Under the pieces are notes generated by a model, which ran no database searches, was not told the origin of the DNA, and saw nothing but the letters and a program-made list of their open reading frames with translations. From Ailanthus altissimus (lineage: Eukaryota; Streptophyta; Magnoliopsida; Sapindales; Simaroubaceae): DNA of 64,000 bases. Where the stretch lies: contig OX327691.1 of NCBI GenBank assembly GCA_946807835.1, positions 15,613,688-15,677,687 of the forward strand, in the 5' to 3' direction. Shown piece by piece: positions 46,901 through 58,665 of this stretch. Numbering within the stretch: the first letter of the stretch is position 1; every line of letters starts with the position of its first letter. The translations under genes and the position numbers were made by a program.

Positions 46901-48636
46901 AAGATATGTCTCTTCTCCCTGTTTGGCTCATTTCTTCAACTGTATTGTGGAGAGAAGAGTGTTGCTGGCGTTTGGTGCGAATTGTCCACTCTTGGGTTTG
47001 TCTACCGTCAGCACCATGCATGGCCCTCCCTCCAGGATGCACACATAATTGTGTCGAGGGAGAGGCACCACATTAAACTGTCGCAAGAAGTCCATACCAA
47101 GAACAGCATCAAAATCATCTAAAGGAGCAACCGAAAAATTTACCTTGCTGCGCCAATTTTCCAAGTGCATTTCGACTCATCGAATGACCCCATCCAGTGG
47201 TTTGGCCTCGGCGTTTACGGTCTTGAGATAGCCAACTCCTTTCTCCGCCTTGAGACCCAAGTGCTCCGCTTCCGCACGCTTGATGATGTTGTACGTGGCT
47301 CCGGTATCAACAAGCACTTGAGTTTTCTTTTCATTTATATGGGCTTCCACATACATGAGTGCCATCCCCATTGGCGCACTAGGGGCCCTTTTGGCATTGA
47401 GGGCATTCAGTAACTGCAAACATCCTATTTGACTTTGCTGACCTGCCTCTTGCATCTCAAACATGGCGTTGAAGACTTTCTTCTTCGGACAGTCCCTTAC
47501 CTAATGGTCTCCGTTGCAAATGAAGCAGTTCGACTTTGGCTTGCTCTTGCCATCTCGTTTCTGCTCTTTCCCCATTGGCGGTTTGCCTTTTCCATCATTG
47601 TTCCGAGGAGGGTGGGACTCTTTGGCTCCCTCATCTTTGCTGAAGTTGGGCTTCGGGTGTTTGAACTTACCGGTTTCTTACTTGCGGTAATCCATAAGTG
47701 TCTCTGCCATGGTAAGGGCGTCGGATATATTTTGCACTCCACGTCGCTTTAGCTCGTTAGAGGCCCAAGTTTGCAACCCGTCCAGGAAGTTGAATAGCAA
47801 GTCTTCCTCACTCATGTTCACAATTTGCAGCATCAACATCGAGTACTCCTCCACGTACTCACTGATGGACTTGTTTTGCCTCAACTCCTTCAATCGTTTC
47901 TGGGCATCATGCGCCACATTTTCTGGATAAAATTGGCGCTTTAACTCCCGTTGCAATTCTTCCCAAGTGTTAATGGTGCAGGTACCCTTGCGAATTTTCT
48001 CGTTTTTCCTACGCCACCACAGAATTGCATGATCGAAAAGATACAAGATTGCGGTACTTACCTTTTGTTCCTCCCTCACGCCCAAGGCCTCGAAGTACCT
48101 TTCATCTGCCAAAAGTAGTTGTCCAGCTCTTTGGCATCCCGCTTGCTGCTGAACTCTTTCGGCTTAGGAGTTTCTACTCTTAGTGCAGCCACCGTAACAT
48201 GGGTGGCAGCTGTCCCATTTGCGACTGCCCGCTTGCATAGCGCAACATCCTTTTTGATGGTCTCGAACCCTTTCTGCAACTCTTCCACTTGGGCTTGCAA
48301 CATTTCCATGGTGGAAAACACCGTGTCTTGAAAAGTCTTGACCCAATCTTGTTGCTTCTCCGCATACGTGTCAATGGTGTTGTCGATGAGGGAGCGTACC
48401 TCGTCCCCTTGACGATCGAGACCTACTTTCAGCTTCTCGATTTGCTCATCCAACTCTCCAAGGTGGTCCGTTGCCTTGGTTATGGCAACACCAAGAGTCA
48501 TGACCACGTCCTCGAAATCGCAGCTGGGTTCAATGGACTTGTCTCGAGGAAGGCTAGCATGCCTCCTAGCTTTGGGGTCTCTACCCCTCTCAACCGAAAG
48601 GTCGGATGATCCAACAACATCCTTATCCTTCACCAT
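43994..48636 (-). pseudogene. Gypsy chromovirus gag-pol polyprotein, disrupted
   Basis: Starts at ATG 48634-48636 and ends at TGA 43994-43996. In order: gag with a coiled coil (48076-48636), gag core (47678-48112), zinc knuckle CFICNGDH...DC (47489-47527, interrupted by TAG), protease VDTGAT (about 47298), RT (46000-46830), RNase H with TDASD (45460-45897), integrase H2C2 zinc finger (about 45150-45290) and DDE core with SDRDTRF (44672-45106), and chromodomain with FVMWKGLPDSEAS (about 43994-44170). At least 12 in-frame stops occur, e.g. 47678, 47501, 47177, 46928, 46271, 45934, 45928, 45310, 44672, 44393 and 44072, plus frameshifts near 48103, 46203 and 45106. The RT catalytic YLDD has lost its Tyr to TAG at 46271. 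Confidence 0.95.
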
Positions 48637-48649
48637 CTTTCTCGAACCC

Positions 48650-48661
48650 GCTCTGATACCA
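48650..48661 (-). other. Primer-binding site of the Gypsy element
   Basis: On the minus strand this reads TGGTATCAGAGC, the initiator Met-tRNA type, two bases inside the 5' LTR end and just before the gag ATG. Confidence 0.9.
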
Positions 48662-48663
48662 CT

Positions 48664-49186
48664 TGTCACGGACTTAATTCTTCAATCCGTGCGGCCTTAG
48701 ACACTTGCTAGTACTAAGCAACCAAAAACCCAACAAACTAAGAAAGAGATGGAGAAGGACACAAAGTGTTTTATGAATTGCTCTTGTATTGTTAACAAAG
48801 AGAATTACAAGCTAAGAGGTGTCTTACTCCAAATGAGAGCTCACCTATTTATAGCAAAAGTTATGTACAATGGATGGCTAAGATTAAAAGAATCTAACAG
48901 TCTAAAATAAAACCCACCTACCATAGGTAATATTCTAATGGAATATTTCTACTCTAGAATTCTCTACCACTTATTACTTATAAGTGAGTAATATTTCAAG
49001 GAAATATCTTTATTCTAGAATACTCTACCATCTACTAATTACAAGTGGGCTTGGCCCATGAACACCACAAATTCAAGTGAGCCTTCTAAAAGGTGATGGA
49101 TGCTCCAATGACCCAAATAATCTTTGAAAAATCTTAGCGTGCACCAAATGTTCAATAAATTACTTGAGAATATTTGGAGCATGACA
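48664..49186 (-). repeat. 5' LTR (right) of the Gypsy element
   Basis: 523 bp, starting TGTCACGGAC on the + strand and ending GCATGACA. It carries single copies of the two segments that are duplicated in the left LTR, so it represents the simpler form. Confidence 0.92.
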
Positions 49187-52100
49187 CAAGAATCAGCCCA
49201 TTGCTTGATACGTTTCCATCCTCTCCAATAATTGATTTGCATGCAACTTGAAAATAACTAGCTCCCTATGTCTCTTCGTATCCGAATCTGAATTTAATTC
49301 GCACAGCCATTTTCCCCACTTAACGCACCGTTTGATATTGTAATACTGACATTTTGGTACAAATCTTTTAGTTAGGTGTTCAAACGTGGTCGGTGGATTT
49401 TTCAGTTACTGTTGAAAAAAATTCTCTCAATAGAATGAAAGACGTTAACCTCAGTCACAAACTGCATACAAAGAGAAATCCTACATTTCATTACGATTTA
49501 GCTGATAAGATATGGCCAAATATTTATTTCCCTCATCTAGATCTGTGGTTTGACTTGTCGTAGTATTTCATAGGTTAATGAAATGTCACTGATGATATAT
49601 ACAAGTCTTATGAGTCTTATCGCTGTAAGTGGATTTGTTGAGGAATAAAACAGTCGTCTTTAAATGGCATCTAGTAGTAACTTTTTCTAGGTTAAAGTAA
49701 AACTTGACCACAAGTTGCAGTCAACAAGGGATTTTTTTATTACCAAAAAAAAAAACCCAAATATTTTACTATTATTTTGGAACAATGCCATCGCCATGAC
49801 CAAGACTTCTGTAATATGACAATAAATTACTGAGACAGGATGCACAGTTCTCAAAGCTAACAAATAAACTGAAGTAAAGTCAATACTTTTAGCCCTGCAA
49901 TTTCACAGAAGAGGCACATTGCTAGGTGGGCGTATTTTACATTCGCCTAAAAAGCATACACATTCACAACTAATTACTCACACGAGAGATTGTACGGATC
50001 ATACAGCAAAGAGATTTTGTTTGATTCATTTGAGATCTAAGCTCAAATCTCCAGTCTCTGTTTGTGGGCTGCCTGAACTCATTTAAGTTTGTTAATTGTT
50101 ATTGGGACCATTAGAAAGTGAGAAATTGAAATTTATTATCAAACAGTACTGTTCTGGCGTTGCATTCCTGTTTTAGTTAATTATGGCAGATCCAGAGACA
50201 GAGACATGTTTTGAGTTTTGAATCTCTTTGATCGAGTTGGTTGTTTTTGTTTTTGTCATTACAGCTCCCATCCAGTTGTAATTATGATGCTTTGTCAAAT
50301 TAAAACAAATGAAAGATAATATATATATATATAATTAATTAATTAATTAATTAAAGAATGAAATCTACTTGAGAATCAGATGGGGATCTCCATGCATGTG
50401 TCTCAGCTTATGTGTAATCATCATTTTGATAGATCGTATCAGAGAGGCTTATATTTTGCGTGTGTAGAATTATAATCTTTGATGATGTTGGAACAAGTCT
50501 AAGAATGGTATTATTTAATTCAATATCCGATTCATTTCATTCATGGAAATAATTTCAATATGTGTCTATTAATAATAGTCATTGCTGATGAAAATAAGTT
50601 CAACCCTAAAAACAATCAAATATTTCTGTATCAGCTCATGAATAAATAGGTCACAACACAAGGCCTTAAATCTAAAAAACCCAAAGAGAAGATCAATAAA
50701 TAATGCCGTAATATTCTTGGCTTTTTGGTCTTCATTGCTAAGCCAAAAAGTGACAATCTCATTATCGCTATTTTCTTTTCAGCTGTACTATCTGGAAACA
50801 TGCAGACAGAAGCTGTGTTTTCCATGTACTGCACTGACGGGGAATGTATTAATTTTCCAGCAACTCAAATTAACCATAAACCTAACGCGACGACACCACC
50901 ACCTTTAAATTTTGACATTGTCATTTGTTTGGTACAATACAATCCTAGAAAAGTTGTCTGTCTATTTGACATTTTGACACATATAATTGTCGTATTAATC
51001 ACGGAATTTTCATGCAGAAAGAGATGTATGCTAACCGATTAACAATTCATTAATTGGCCTTTAGGCTTTAGGTTTACCTCTAGCCTCCAACAACTCAAAT
51101 ATAACCCATTTCCCTTGTAAGTCTATATAGCTGGATTCTTTTCCAGCTCATTTGCTGCAATGAATATGTAGCTTCTTCTTTTTTTTTTATAAAAAAAAAG
51201 GACGATTTGTAACTTTGGATTCTCTCTCTCTCTCTCTTTTTAAGTAATATGGGCGATCCTTTCAGAATTGAAGTGAAATCTTGGATGAACGAAGTCTGAA
51301 GATTAACCTACGAAGTTACATGCTGAAAATATGAATAGTTTAATGGGCAATGTCTATTTGTTATTTCTCATTTGAAATGAAAACTGATTTGTTAACGAGT
51401 AAGATCAATACTTTGTACTAGAAACTGGCTGGAAATTTCTATCAATGTTTATATTTAAATTTTAGCTAGCGATACTCTTTTTTTTTTTTTTTTGGGGGTT
51501 GAATTTCATGCATTAAACAAGAATTATGACCAGCAGTAAAAGAGAATGAGATTGTCAAATTCTCCTTTAATTTAGGTAATGAGCTATATTTATTTTTCTG
51601 TACATTACTTCCTAGGGTTGGGTTGGGCATGCACAACACTATGCTTTTGCTTTTCACTTTCACAGGAAATTTACCACTGGAATACAAAAATAATAATGTT
51701 ATTACCTGTTACATTGGTAATAACATTAATGTACTTGATTTGTAACACTTGACTTGGACATGAAACACTTTTTGTGCATGCATCTTTCTTTCTTTTTTTT
51801 TTTTTTTTTTCTCTCAACCAGCTAGTCTGCACGACAACCTTATTAAAGCTTAATTAATGTGTATTTATTATTTTTTATATAGTCATGGTGTAAAGTTTTT
51901 GTTCTCATTAGCCATATTATTAATTATATAATCATAAAGGAAATTATTAGTTTAATTTTTAAATTTTTGTTGAATTATTAGATTAGTTATTATATGTTTC
52001 TTTTGAATACCTCGTCTTTGCAGTGTAAAAAATAACATTTAAAATAATTTTTTTAAGAGCAACAAAGTGAATTAATATGTTTAATTATATTTTTCAAACA

Positions 52101-53169
52101 AAAACATGTTTAATCATAATAAATAGTCTTGTATTTTGATTAGAATTATCTTGTTGTCCTAAAAATAAATGTATTTTAGATTATAATTTTTTAATGACAT
52201 AAATTATTAAGGTATATAAAAAATAAGAATTAATTGAATAATTAAACTAAATTTCAAATATTAAATTGACAATTTCTCTTAACATTACTTTCATTTTTAA
52301 GCTTAATTCATTCAAATATTAACTTGACACTAATTTTTATTTTTACTTTAAAAAAAATTATAATATATATAAGCAACTTTTTGAACAAAGTAATAGTATC
52401 ATTAATTCGGTTGAATTTTCTTATGGGATGGTAGAAGAGCCGAGTGTCCTCTATTTCCACCAAGAAAAGGTTCAAATATTTCTAAATTCTAAATGCAAGT
52501 TTCCCTATCGGATCGACATAAACTTCATATCATAAGCAGGACCAATTTAATAGTGAAATGGTTTTAAGTATTGATGGGGACTATACACTATACACATGCA
52601 TGCAATTAGTTAATTGCCCCACTGAAATAATATCATTTATGAATAAAAACAACCCTTCCAATAATCACCCAAACCAAACTCTGCTGAGGGTGGTTCAAGT
52701 TCATCAAGAGAAGCAGTTGCTTCGGGCTCCATTCAATTAACTATGGTGGTGACATGGCTGGCCAGCTCAAAAGCATTACATTAGCCACATATTCCATTTT
52801 GTTATTGCTTTAAAATTTTAATCAATGTATTTGTTATGTTATTAGTAGTAGTTATCACAAATGTTAGAGTGTGTGGTATTATTTTTCTTAAAACAATATT
52901 AAGATTCTTTTTCAACTTCAGAAAAACCCCAAGAGAAAATATAAAGACATGTTTACTACTAGGAGATATGTTATATAAGAATGATTCATGATAAAATAAA
53001 TTTACATTTCTTATTTTTACGAAGAAAAAAAAAACGGAAATATTGTAGTAGTGTTTTTAATACTTTCGACTTTTTATTGTTACATTTATTTTTATTATTA
53101 TTACTATTGACTGGAAAAAATAGTTTCTCAGACCAATTAGTTTTAAATTTGTTTTATTGCAAGAATTAA
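49187..53169. other. AT-rich intergenic spacer
   Basis: No gene supported. Microsatellites: (AT)n then (TTAA)n at about 50318-50355 and (TC)n at about 51220-51238. Long T runs occur near 51478 and 51787. Small frames at 50631-51042 overlap on both strands and match nothing known. Confidence 0.5.
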
Positions 53170-53995
53170 TACATTAGACTTCGTCTAACTGGTCCTAAAA
53201 CTTTGAAATTTTACTATGATGACAAAATACCTGCAAAACATTGAGACTATCGTTAAGATCTCGCCAGGATGAGTTCCGATGAAAACTATCTAACATTTAA
53301 ATCAGATAGAACTATTTTAGTAAGGTTTTTAAGGGACAAAGAGAACAAATTTGAAAAACACAGCAAGAACTTGGATACTGAAAGTTATCTATGTCTTTTG
53401 TGTAGTTTTCTCACCAATTTATAACATCAGTCTTCTGAAAATATTCCTTATGCTTATCTTCGTCAGTGTTATGGTTATTTTGGATAAGTCTTTTGTTTTA
53501 GATAATTCTTGATCATTTTGCGTTATCCTCTGATCTTTATATTGTGAGACTGGTAATTTCTATTGGGCTCGGCTATTTTTATTGTGAGAACGATTTAACA
53601 TTTCTTATCGAACTAGTCCTTCTTATAGCGTACTAGATTTTAGTTGGCTTAAGTCTTATTTCTGTGGAGTGAGCAGATAGCTGTGTTATATTCTTATGTT
53701 AGTATCTAATTGGAATGTAAGCTGCTTGGTTCTGAGTGGATCTGTTATTGTTACCGAGCTAGTTTTTCTTTGTGTTTTGTTTGTCTTGATCAGACAAAAG
53801 TTTATGACTCTTGTTGGCTCGGTAGTGAATATGCTGGGCTGATGTGCAAACAGTTCGGACTAAATCTGGTCTAAAAGATCGAGCAAATTTCATTCTTAGA
53901 GTTTGCCTTGAGGTCTGATTTTGTCATGCTTTGGTGATTATTCTTGGGCTTAGGCCTTTGAGACTGGCTCACAATGAATTATCTTAACAGGTTAG
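53170..53995. repeat. Probable decayed non-coding transposon segment
   Basis: The stretch with CCTGCAAAACA...GATCTCGCCAGGATGAGTTCCGATGAAAAC (in two parts, about 53231-53285) and GGGACAAAGAGAACAAATTTG resembles a non-coding repeat phrase that I recall from several dicot genomes. It has no coding frame and no clear termini. This is a tentative call by recollection only. Confidence 0.3.
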
Positions 53996-56700
53996 TCTCT
54001 TGCACCTTTAAGAGTTGAGCCTTTATGGAGATTTTTAAAGAAAAATAATTATGAAAGATGAGGATTCAAACTCAAGATCTCCATAATTCAGTGAAAGAAT
54101 ACACTGTAAACCCTTTATCGTTTAGTCATTGAAATAAGTGCGTTTAAATTCCTCTTTCGATATGATCTAATGAACGCATTTTAAAAAAATATTTATTTAA
54201 TAAACATTTAAAAAAATTAAAAATATAAATTTAATTAAAAAAATAGACATATCATATCATATATAATATGTGATATATATGTATCTTCGAATATATTTAT
54301 TAAAAAATAAAAATATTTAAATCATGTAAGTGTATAGAATAATCCTGATATAATTTCAAAAAAAGAGAACAAATAATCCGATGTGATAAGTCTTCTATGC
54401 TCCATATATATCGATAAGGAATTATAAGCAGACGATTGAGTTGAATCTCCAAGAAGTTACATGAATTTGTGATGATCGAGTAATATAGAAACAATGAACT
54501 GCTCAACAAAGAACATGGAATGTTCACTCAATGGATTGCATAAAACGCATAACCAAACACTCCTTATTATGTCTTAACATAAATAATGACGCACATAAAC
54601 AACTAAGCAACTAACCGTCAAACTCAAATGGGTCGCAATTTGTTAAAGGAGGGCTGCCGCCCAATGTCGGGAAAAGGCCACAATCATACCAAACATAAGG
54701 CTTGTTTGAAGGGGGACAAGCACTTTTCCACATAATTAATATGCTTTTTCTACAACAATTATTATACTTCATCTACCAAATGAAATGAAGATTATGTGTG
54801 TGTGTGTGTATATTTATGCTGTCGCATGGTTTCAAAAAGTTAGGTATGTTAATTCTAATAATTAGGCACGGTGGCTTTTGGTTGGCCTCATTGAATTTCT
54901 AATTGTTACAATTTTTCTCTACATGTAGGCACGATTAGATCATTGGAAATTGTTGAAGTGTTTGATATTTTATGATATGCTAAAGCTGACGTGATTTCAC
55001 CAATAAAGAAAGGATGAATACAAGTTTTGTCAAAATCAAATGAAAACGTTATCCTTTGGAGTTGTTGTATTTACTAGCTCGAAATGTTTGATTATATCAA
55101 ATCTTATAAGTAAACTTTGAATATTATTTATAATAATCGAACGAATCTTATATGTTAATTAAGTTTTGCACATGTTTACTTCATTACCCAAATCTTAATT
55201 ACGTTTGTATATATTATTAATTTCTTATGAATTTAGACTTTTATTGAGTACTAAATTGAGAGTTGAACTTTTCCTAATTAAGTTTATTTCCTAAAATTAC
55301 ATCAACTCATGATTTACTACATTTTTATACTTGAGAAAAAAAAAGTATTGTCTTTGTCTAAAACTATAAAATAATTATGGAGGTGGATGTTCACATGACA
55401 AGCAAGTGATGATGGGAAAGTAACAAAGTTCACACATGAAAAATCAAAATCAAAATCAAAAGAGGTGTGTATAAGAAGCAGTACAATTTTGAAAATTGAA
55501 ATGTAGCCTTCGGTCTAGAAAGAGGTCTAAAACATTCCCAACATAAGGTTCCACTTAAAGGAAACACTTCCCCCCATCTATTTCTTTCTCTTCAATTTTC
55601 TATTCACTTATTTAACTATTAAAATACTTTTATTCCCCCATTGTTTCACAACCACCCAAGAAAGAAGCTTACACTTGGTAACTTAACTTCAATTATATTG
55701 TTCCAAAAGTTATAATTTTTTGGCACTTAATATATTTGTTTTAGTGATTAAAGTTTGTGCATCTTTTGATATAAGTAAAAAAAGTTCAAATCTTGACAGC
55801 GATCAAGATAGTTTAATTTATTTTAGTTATTAGAATGTAATTATTCAATTATTAAATCTTTTGATCTAAGTCAAAGATTCAAGACAGTTTTATTTATTTT
55901 AGTTATTGAGTAGTTATTCAATTATTAAACATTAGTTATTGATAATTATTATAATTAAATGATCTTTGAACTCTAATATTAAATTTTAAATTTTATAATG
56001 TAATATTAGAGATTTAAAATTTATAATATAATATTTGTATTAAAAAAAATATAACATTTGAAACCCTAAGTTTAATGTAAAGTAATAGAAGTTAGACTTT
56101 TGATCATTTCTTCTTCCTTTTATTTTATGCTTTTAATTGTTTATATATATATATATATTTATTCTCATATTTATTTTTATTTAAATGTTAGAAGTTTTAT
56201 ATATTATGAAAACCGGTCCATTCACCTCATATGGTCCAAGTCCTCCCACGAGTATACACATATGTTATTGGACAAAAGTTTTTTTTTTTTTCTTCCAAAT
56301 CATCAAAAGTCGATGTTGCCCTCAATCAACATAAATTTATGAACTGCATCATAACAACATACATTTTCTAAATATAAGTCTCGACGACCAAAAAAATATC
56401 GACCCCATAACAAGTTTTATATATTATGAGTGATTGCCATTGCTTTTCGAGAAATTGTAACATCAATGGAGCCCCATTATTGGTGAAGTGAAATGAACAC
56501 CAATGGCCGGCACAAATGGAATCGCAACAAGTGATCAGAGATTTAAGTGGAATCAACTGTCGACAAACAGTAGCAAACATATTTGCAAAATAGGGAGACT
56601 GAAAGAGATGGAGAGGTTATTCTTTCTTATTTATTTATTTATGTGGTTTATAATTTTTTTTTTTTTTTTTTTGTAAACGAGTAGTGGCAGCACCAAATTC
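53996..56700. other. AT-rich intergenic spacer
   Basis: Includes a (GT)n stretch at about 54796-54808 and an (AT)n stretch at about 56143-56157. The phrase AGTTATT...TTCAATTATTAAA is repeated near 55825 and 55900. No gene or RNA recognised. Confidence 0.5.
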
Positions 56701-56889
56701 ATGTCATCATTGGACAAGAGGGTGTGGACGCTGTCGTTTTGCTTGATTTTTCTCTTGCTTAAAATGGTGGAAAGGGATGAAGGGGATTTTAGAGCTCATT
56801 ATTGCATGGTTTCTGAGAATCTAATTGCAACTTGGAATTGGGGACCGACCTTTACCTCCTCCATTAAAAAGAATCTAAGTGTCTTTTAA
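56701..56889 (+). CDS. Small open frame, 62 codons, uncertain
   Basis: Begins at ATG with a short hydrophobic segment (FCLIFLLLKM, residues 13-22) that could act as a signal or membrane anchor, followed by a mixed polar tail with WNWGPTF. It lies just after a long T run and has no known relatives that I recognise. A chance frame is more likely than a gene; listed because it is ATG-started and not low-complexity. Confidence 0.12.
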   Translation: MSSLDKRVWTLSFCLIFLLLKMVERDEGDFRAHYCMVSENLIATWNWGPTFTSSIKKNLSVF

Positions 56890-58471
56890 TCTATATGTAT
56901 CCACTTGTTTATGAAATGATTCAAATGCCTCTATTTATCTGAATTTTATTATTATTATTATTTTTTGTTAATTTTGTATCACTTAACTTGTGATATATGT
57001 CTTATGTATAACACAAAAATTACTTATGTTTGCATTAGGTAACAAAATATCAACTTATTATCAATTTCCAAATTTTAATTATATTTAAAAAAAAGTAAAA
57101 TAAACTTTTGTGACATATGACTTTGTCTTAAATTAACACATTTATTCAAAACCATACTAGCTTTCTGCTTTATCAGCAATTACACTGAGGTTTGGGGGCC
57201 AACCCCAGCCCACTCCATGCGAGTGGCCCAATTTGTATTTTTTAATTTTTTATGTTTTTAGTCTTCCTAAAAACGAATTCAATTTATTTTATTTTTATTT
57301 TGGTGTCGATGCACATAATCGTCTACTCTCAAAGACTGACAATTATTTTCTTCAAATTCAGTCTTATTTTTTTCTTTTTTTGGTCAACGATGCCACAATT
57401 TCACAGGCTAACAAAGATGAAATGGTCCACGTTTAAGACAAAGTGGGCCAGAACAATGTCTAGCCCATTGGGCTGGTGGCAAGAAGTATGTCGAACGATC
57501 AACATTAAATCAAACCCATTTTTCTTATAACTGCCCCGATACAATTGGCAAATAATATGGCAATTAATAAACAATGGGGGCTATTTCCCAACATCTGGGG
57601 CGTATTCATCATCATTCAAGTCCAAGCCTATGAGTAAAATTCTCTCTTTAAAACGTAAAGGAATGGTCTAACTCTTAACTTGTTGCGGGAAATAAGATAT
57701 AACACAATTGAAAATACGGTAACCCATCCATTTGAAAAAGTGAAAATATAGTAACCAATTATATGATTCATAAATGCTTCTATTATCTATTGAAAAAAAA
57801 TAAATAGAAGTATTTTTTTTTTTTCTAAAAACTTCTAACCACGTATATAAATAGTATCGATGTGGTCTTATTAATTCCGATGACAACAATAATTTTATAG
57901 ATAGGTCTGGCCTAATAGTTTTGTATGACAAAATTTGACAACTGGATTGGTGGGGGGCTACCTTGAAGTTATGCGGGGACGATAGAATCAATATGGGAAC
58001 ACTCTTCGTTTTGGGCATGTGAATGAATAAATTCCTGTCCAGCCAACTCCCAACTACAACCAATTTCTGTAATCAAATCCAATTATAAGAACTTCCATTT
58101 GTGGGTAGGGTTTTTGTTGGACCATTTTGTTTCAAGTTTGGTCTATTTTTAACATTTATAATTCAAGATTTTAAGTGGAATTTCATCTTCATGTTCAACA
58201 ACTCCATTGTTTTTACGATTTCTTCATGCATTGTTGTCTCATGATTGGGATGTTTGTGTCAACCTTACTCAAAATAAGATTAGATATAAAATAAAATTCA
58301 GATGGAAGTTCGGATGGCATTATGAATTAATAATTATAAAATACAGAGAAAGATGATAAATAAAAATATGAATATTTGGAAATAAATAACAAAAAAAAAA
58401 ATAGAAGGCATTAATTGTGCCTAATCATATCCATCCATAGTTGTTCGAATATGCAAATAAAAAAAGATTTT
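56890..58471. other. AT-rich intergenic spacer
   Basis: Contains a slightly GC-richer patch at 57180-57230 and 57400-57500. Frames here (57233-57530 plus strand, 57668-58063 minus strand) are phenylalanine/isoleucine-rich by AT content and not convincing. No repeat with clear ends. Confidence 0.5.
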
Positions 58472-58665
58472 CTTAAAGAATAATATTATCTTTTTTAAAT
58501 GATATTTCATTTTTATTTTAAATAATATGTTAAATAATAAAATAATGTAATAAGTATCTTTATAATTTATATTATTTTATTATCTAATAATTAATTAATA
58601 AATTAATTTAAAATAAAAAACTTAAGATATTATTTAAAAAATGTAATTTTACTATTTATTAAAAT
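58472..58665. mobile_element. AT-rich inverted-repeat element (MITE candidate)
   Basis: The left end TAATATTATCTTTTTTAAAT is similar to the reverse complement of the right end, AAATTACATTTTTTAAATAA, and both are followed inward by a TTTTTATTTTAAAT run. It is about 194 bp with no coding frame. It shares length and style with the element at 4681-4876, but AT-richness makes both the ends and any relationship uncertain. Confidence 0.3.

Larger units (their letters stand above)
43334..49186 (-). mobile_element. Full-length decayed Ty3/Gypsy chromovirus retrotransposon
   Basis: The two LTRs (43334-43977 and 48664-49186) run TGTCATG...CGTGACA in the minus orientation. The Met-tRNA primer site lies next to the right (5') LTR and a G-rich polypurine tract next to the left (3') LTR. 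Between them, gag, protease, RT, RNase H, integrase and a chromodomain follow in Gypsy order, and a chromodomain at the integrase end places it among chromoviruses. The outer flanks CAAAG and CAAGA agree only partly, so the target duplication has worn or the ends are off by a base. Stops and frameshifts show it is inactive. Confidence 0.95.

Noticed and set aside
48119..48700. Plus-strand open frames across the Gypsy element
   Set aside because: These are antisense to gag. The minus-strand frame has the recognisable domains.
50631..51042. Frames of 67-105 codons on both strands
   Set aside because: The longest lacks an ATG start and resembles no protein. The frames overlap each other in opposite orientations.
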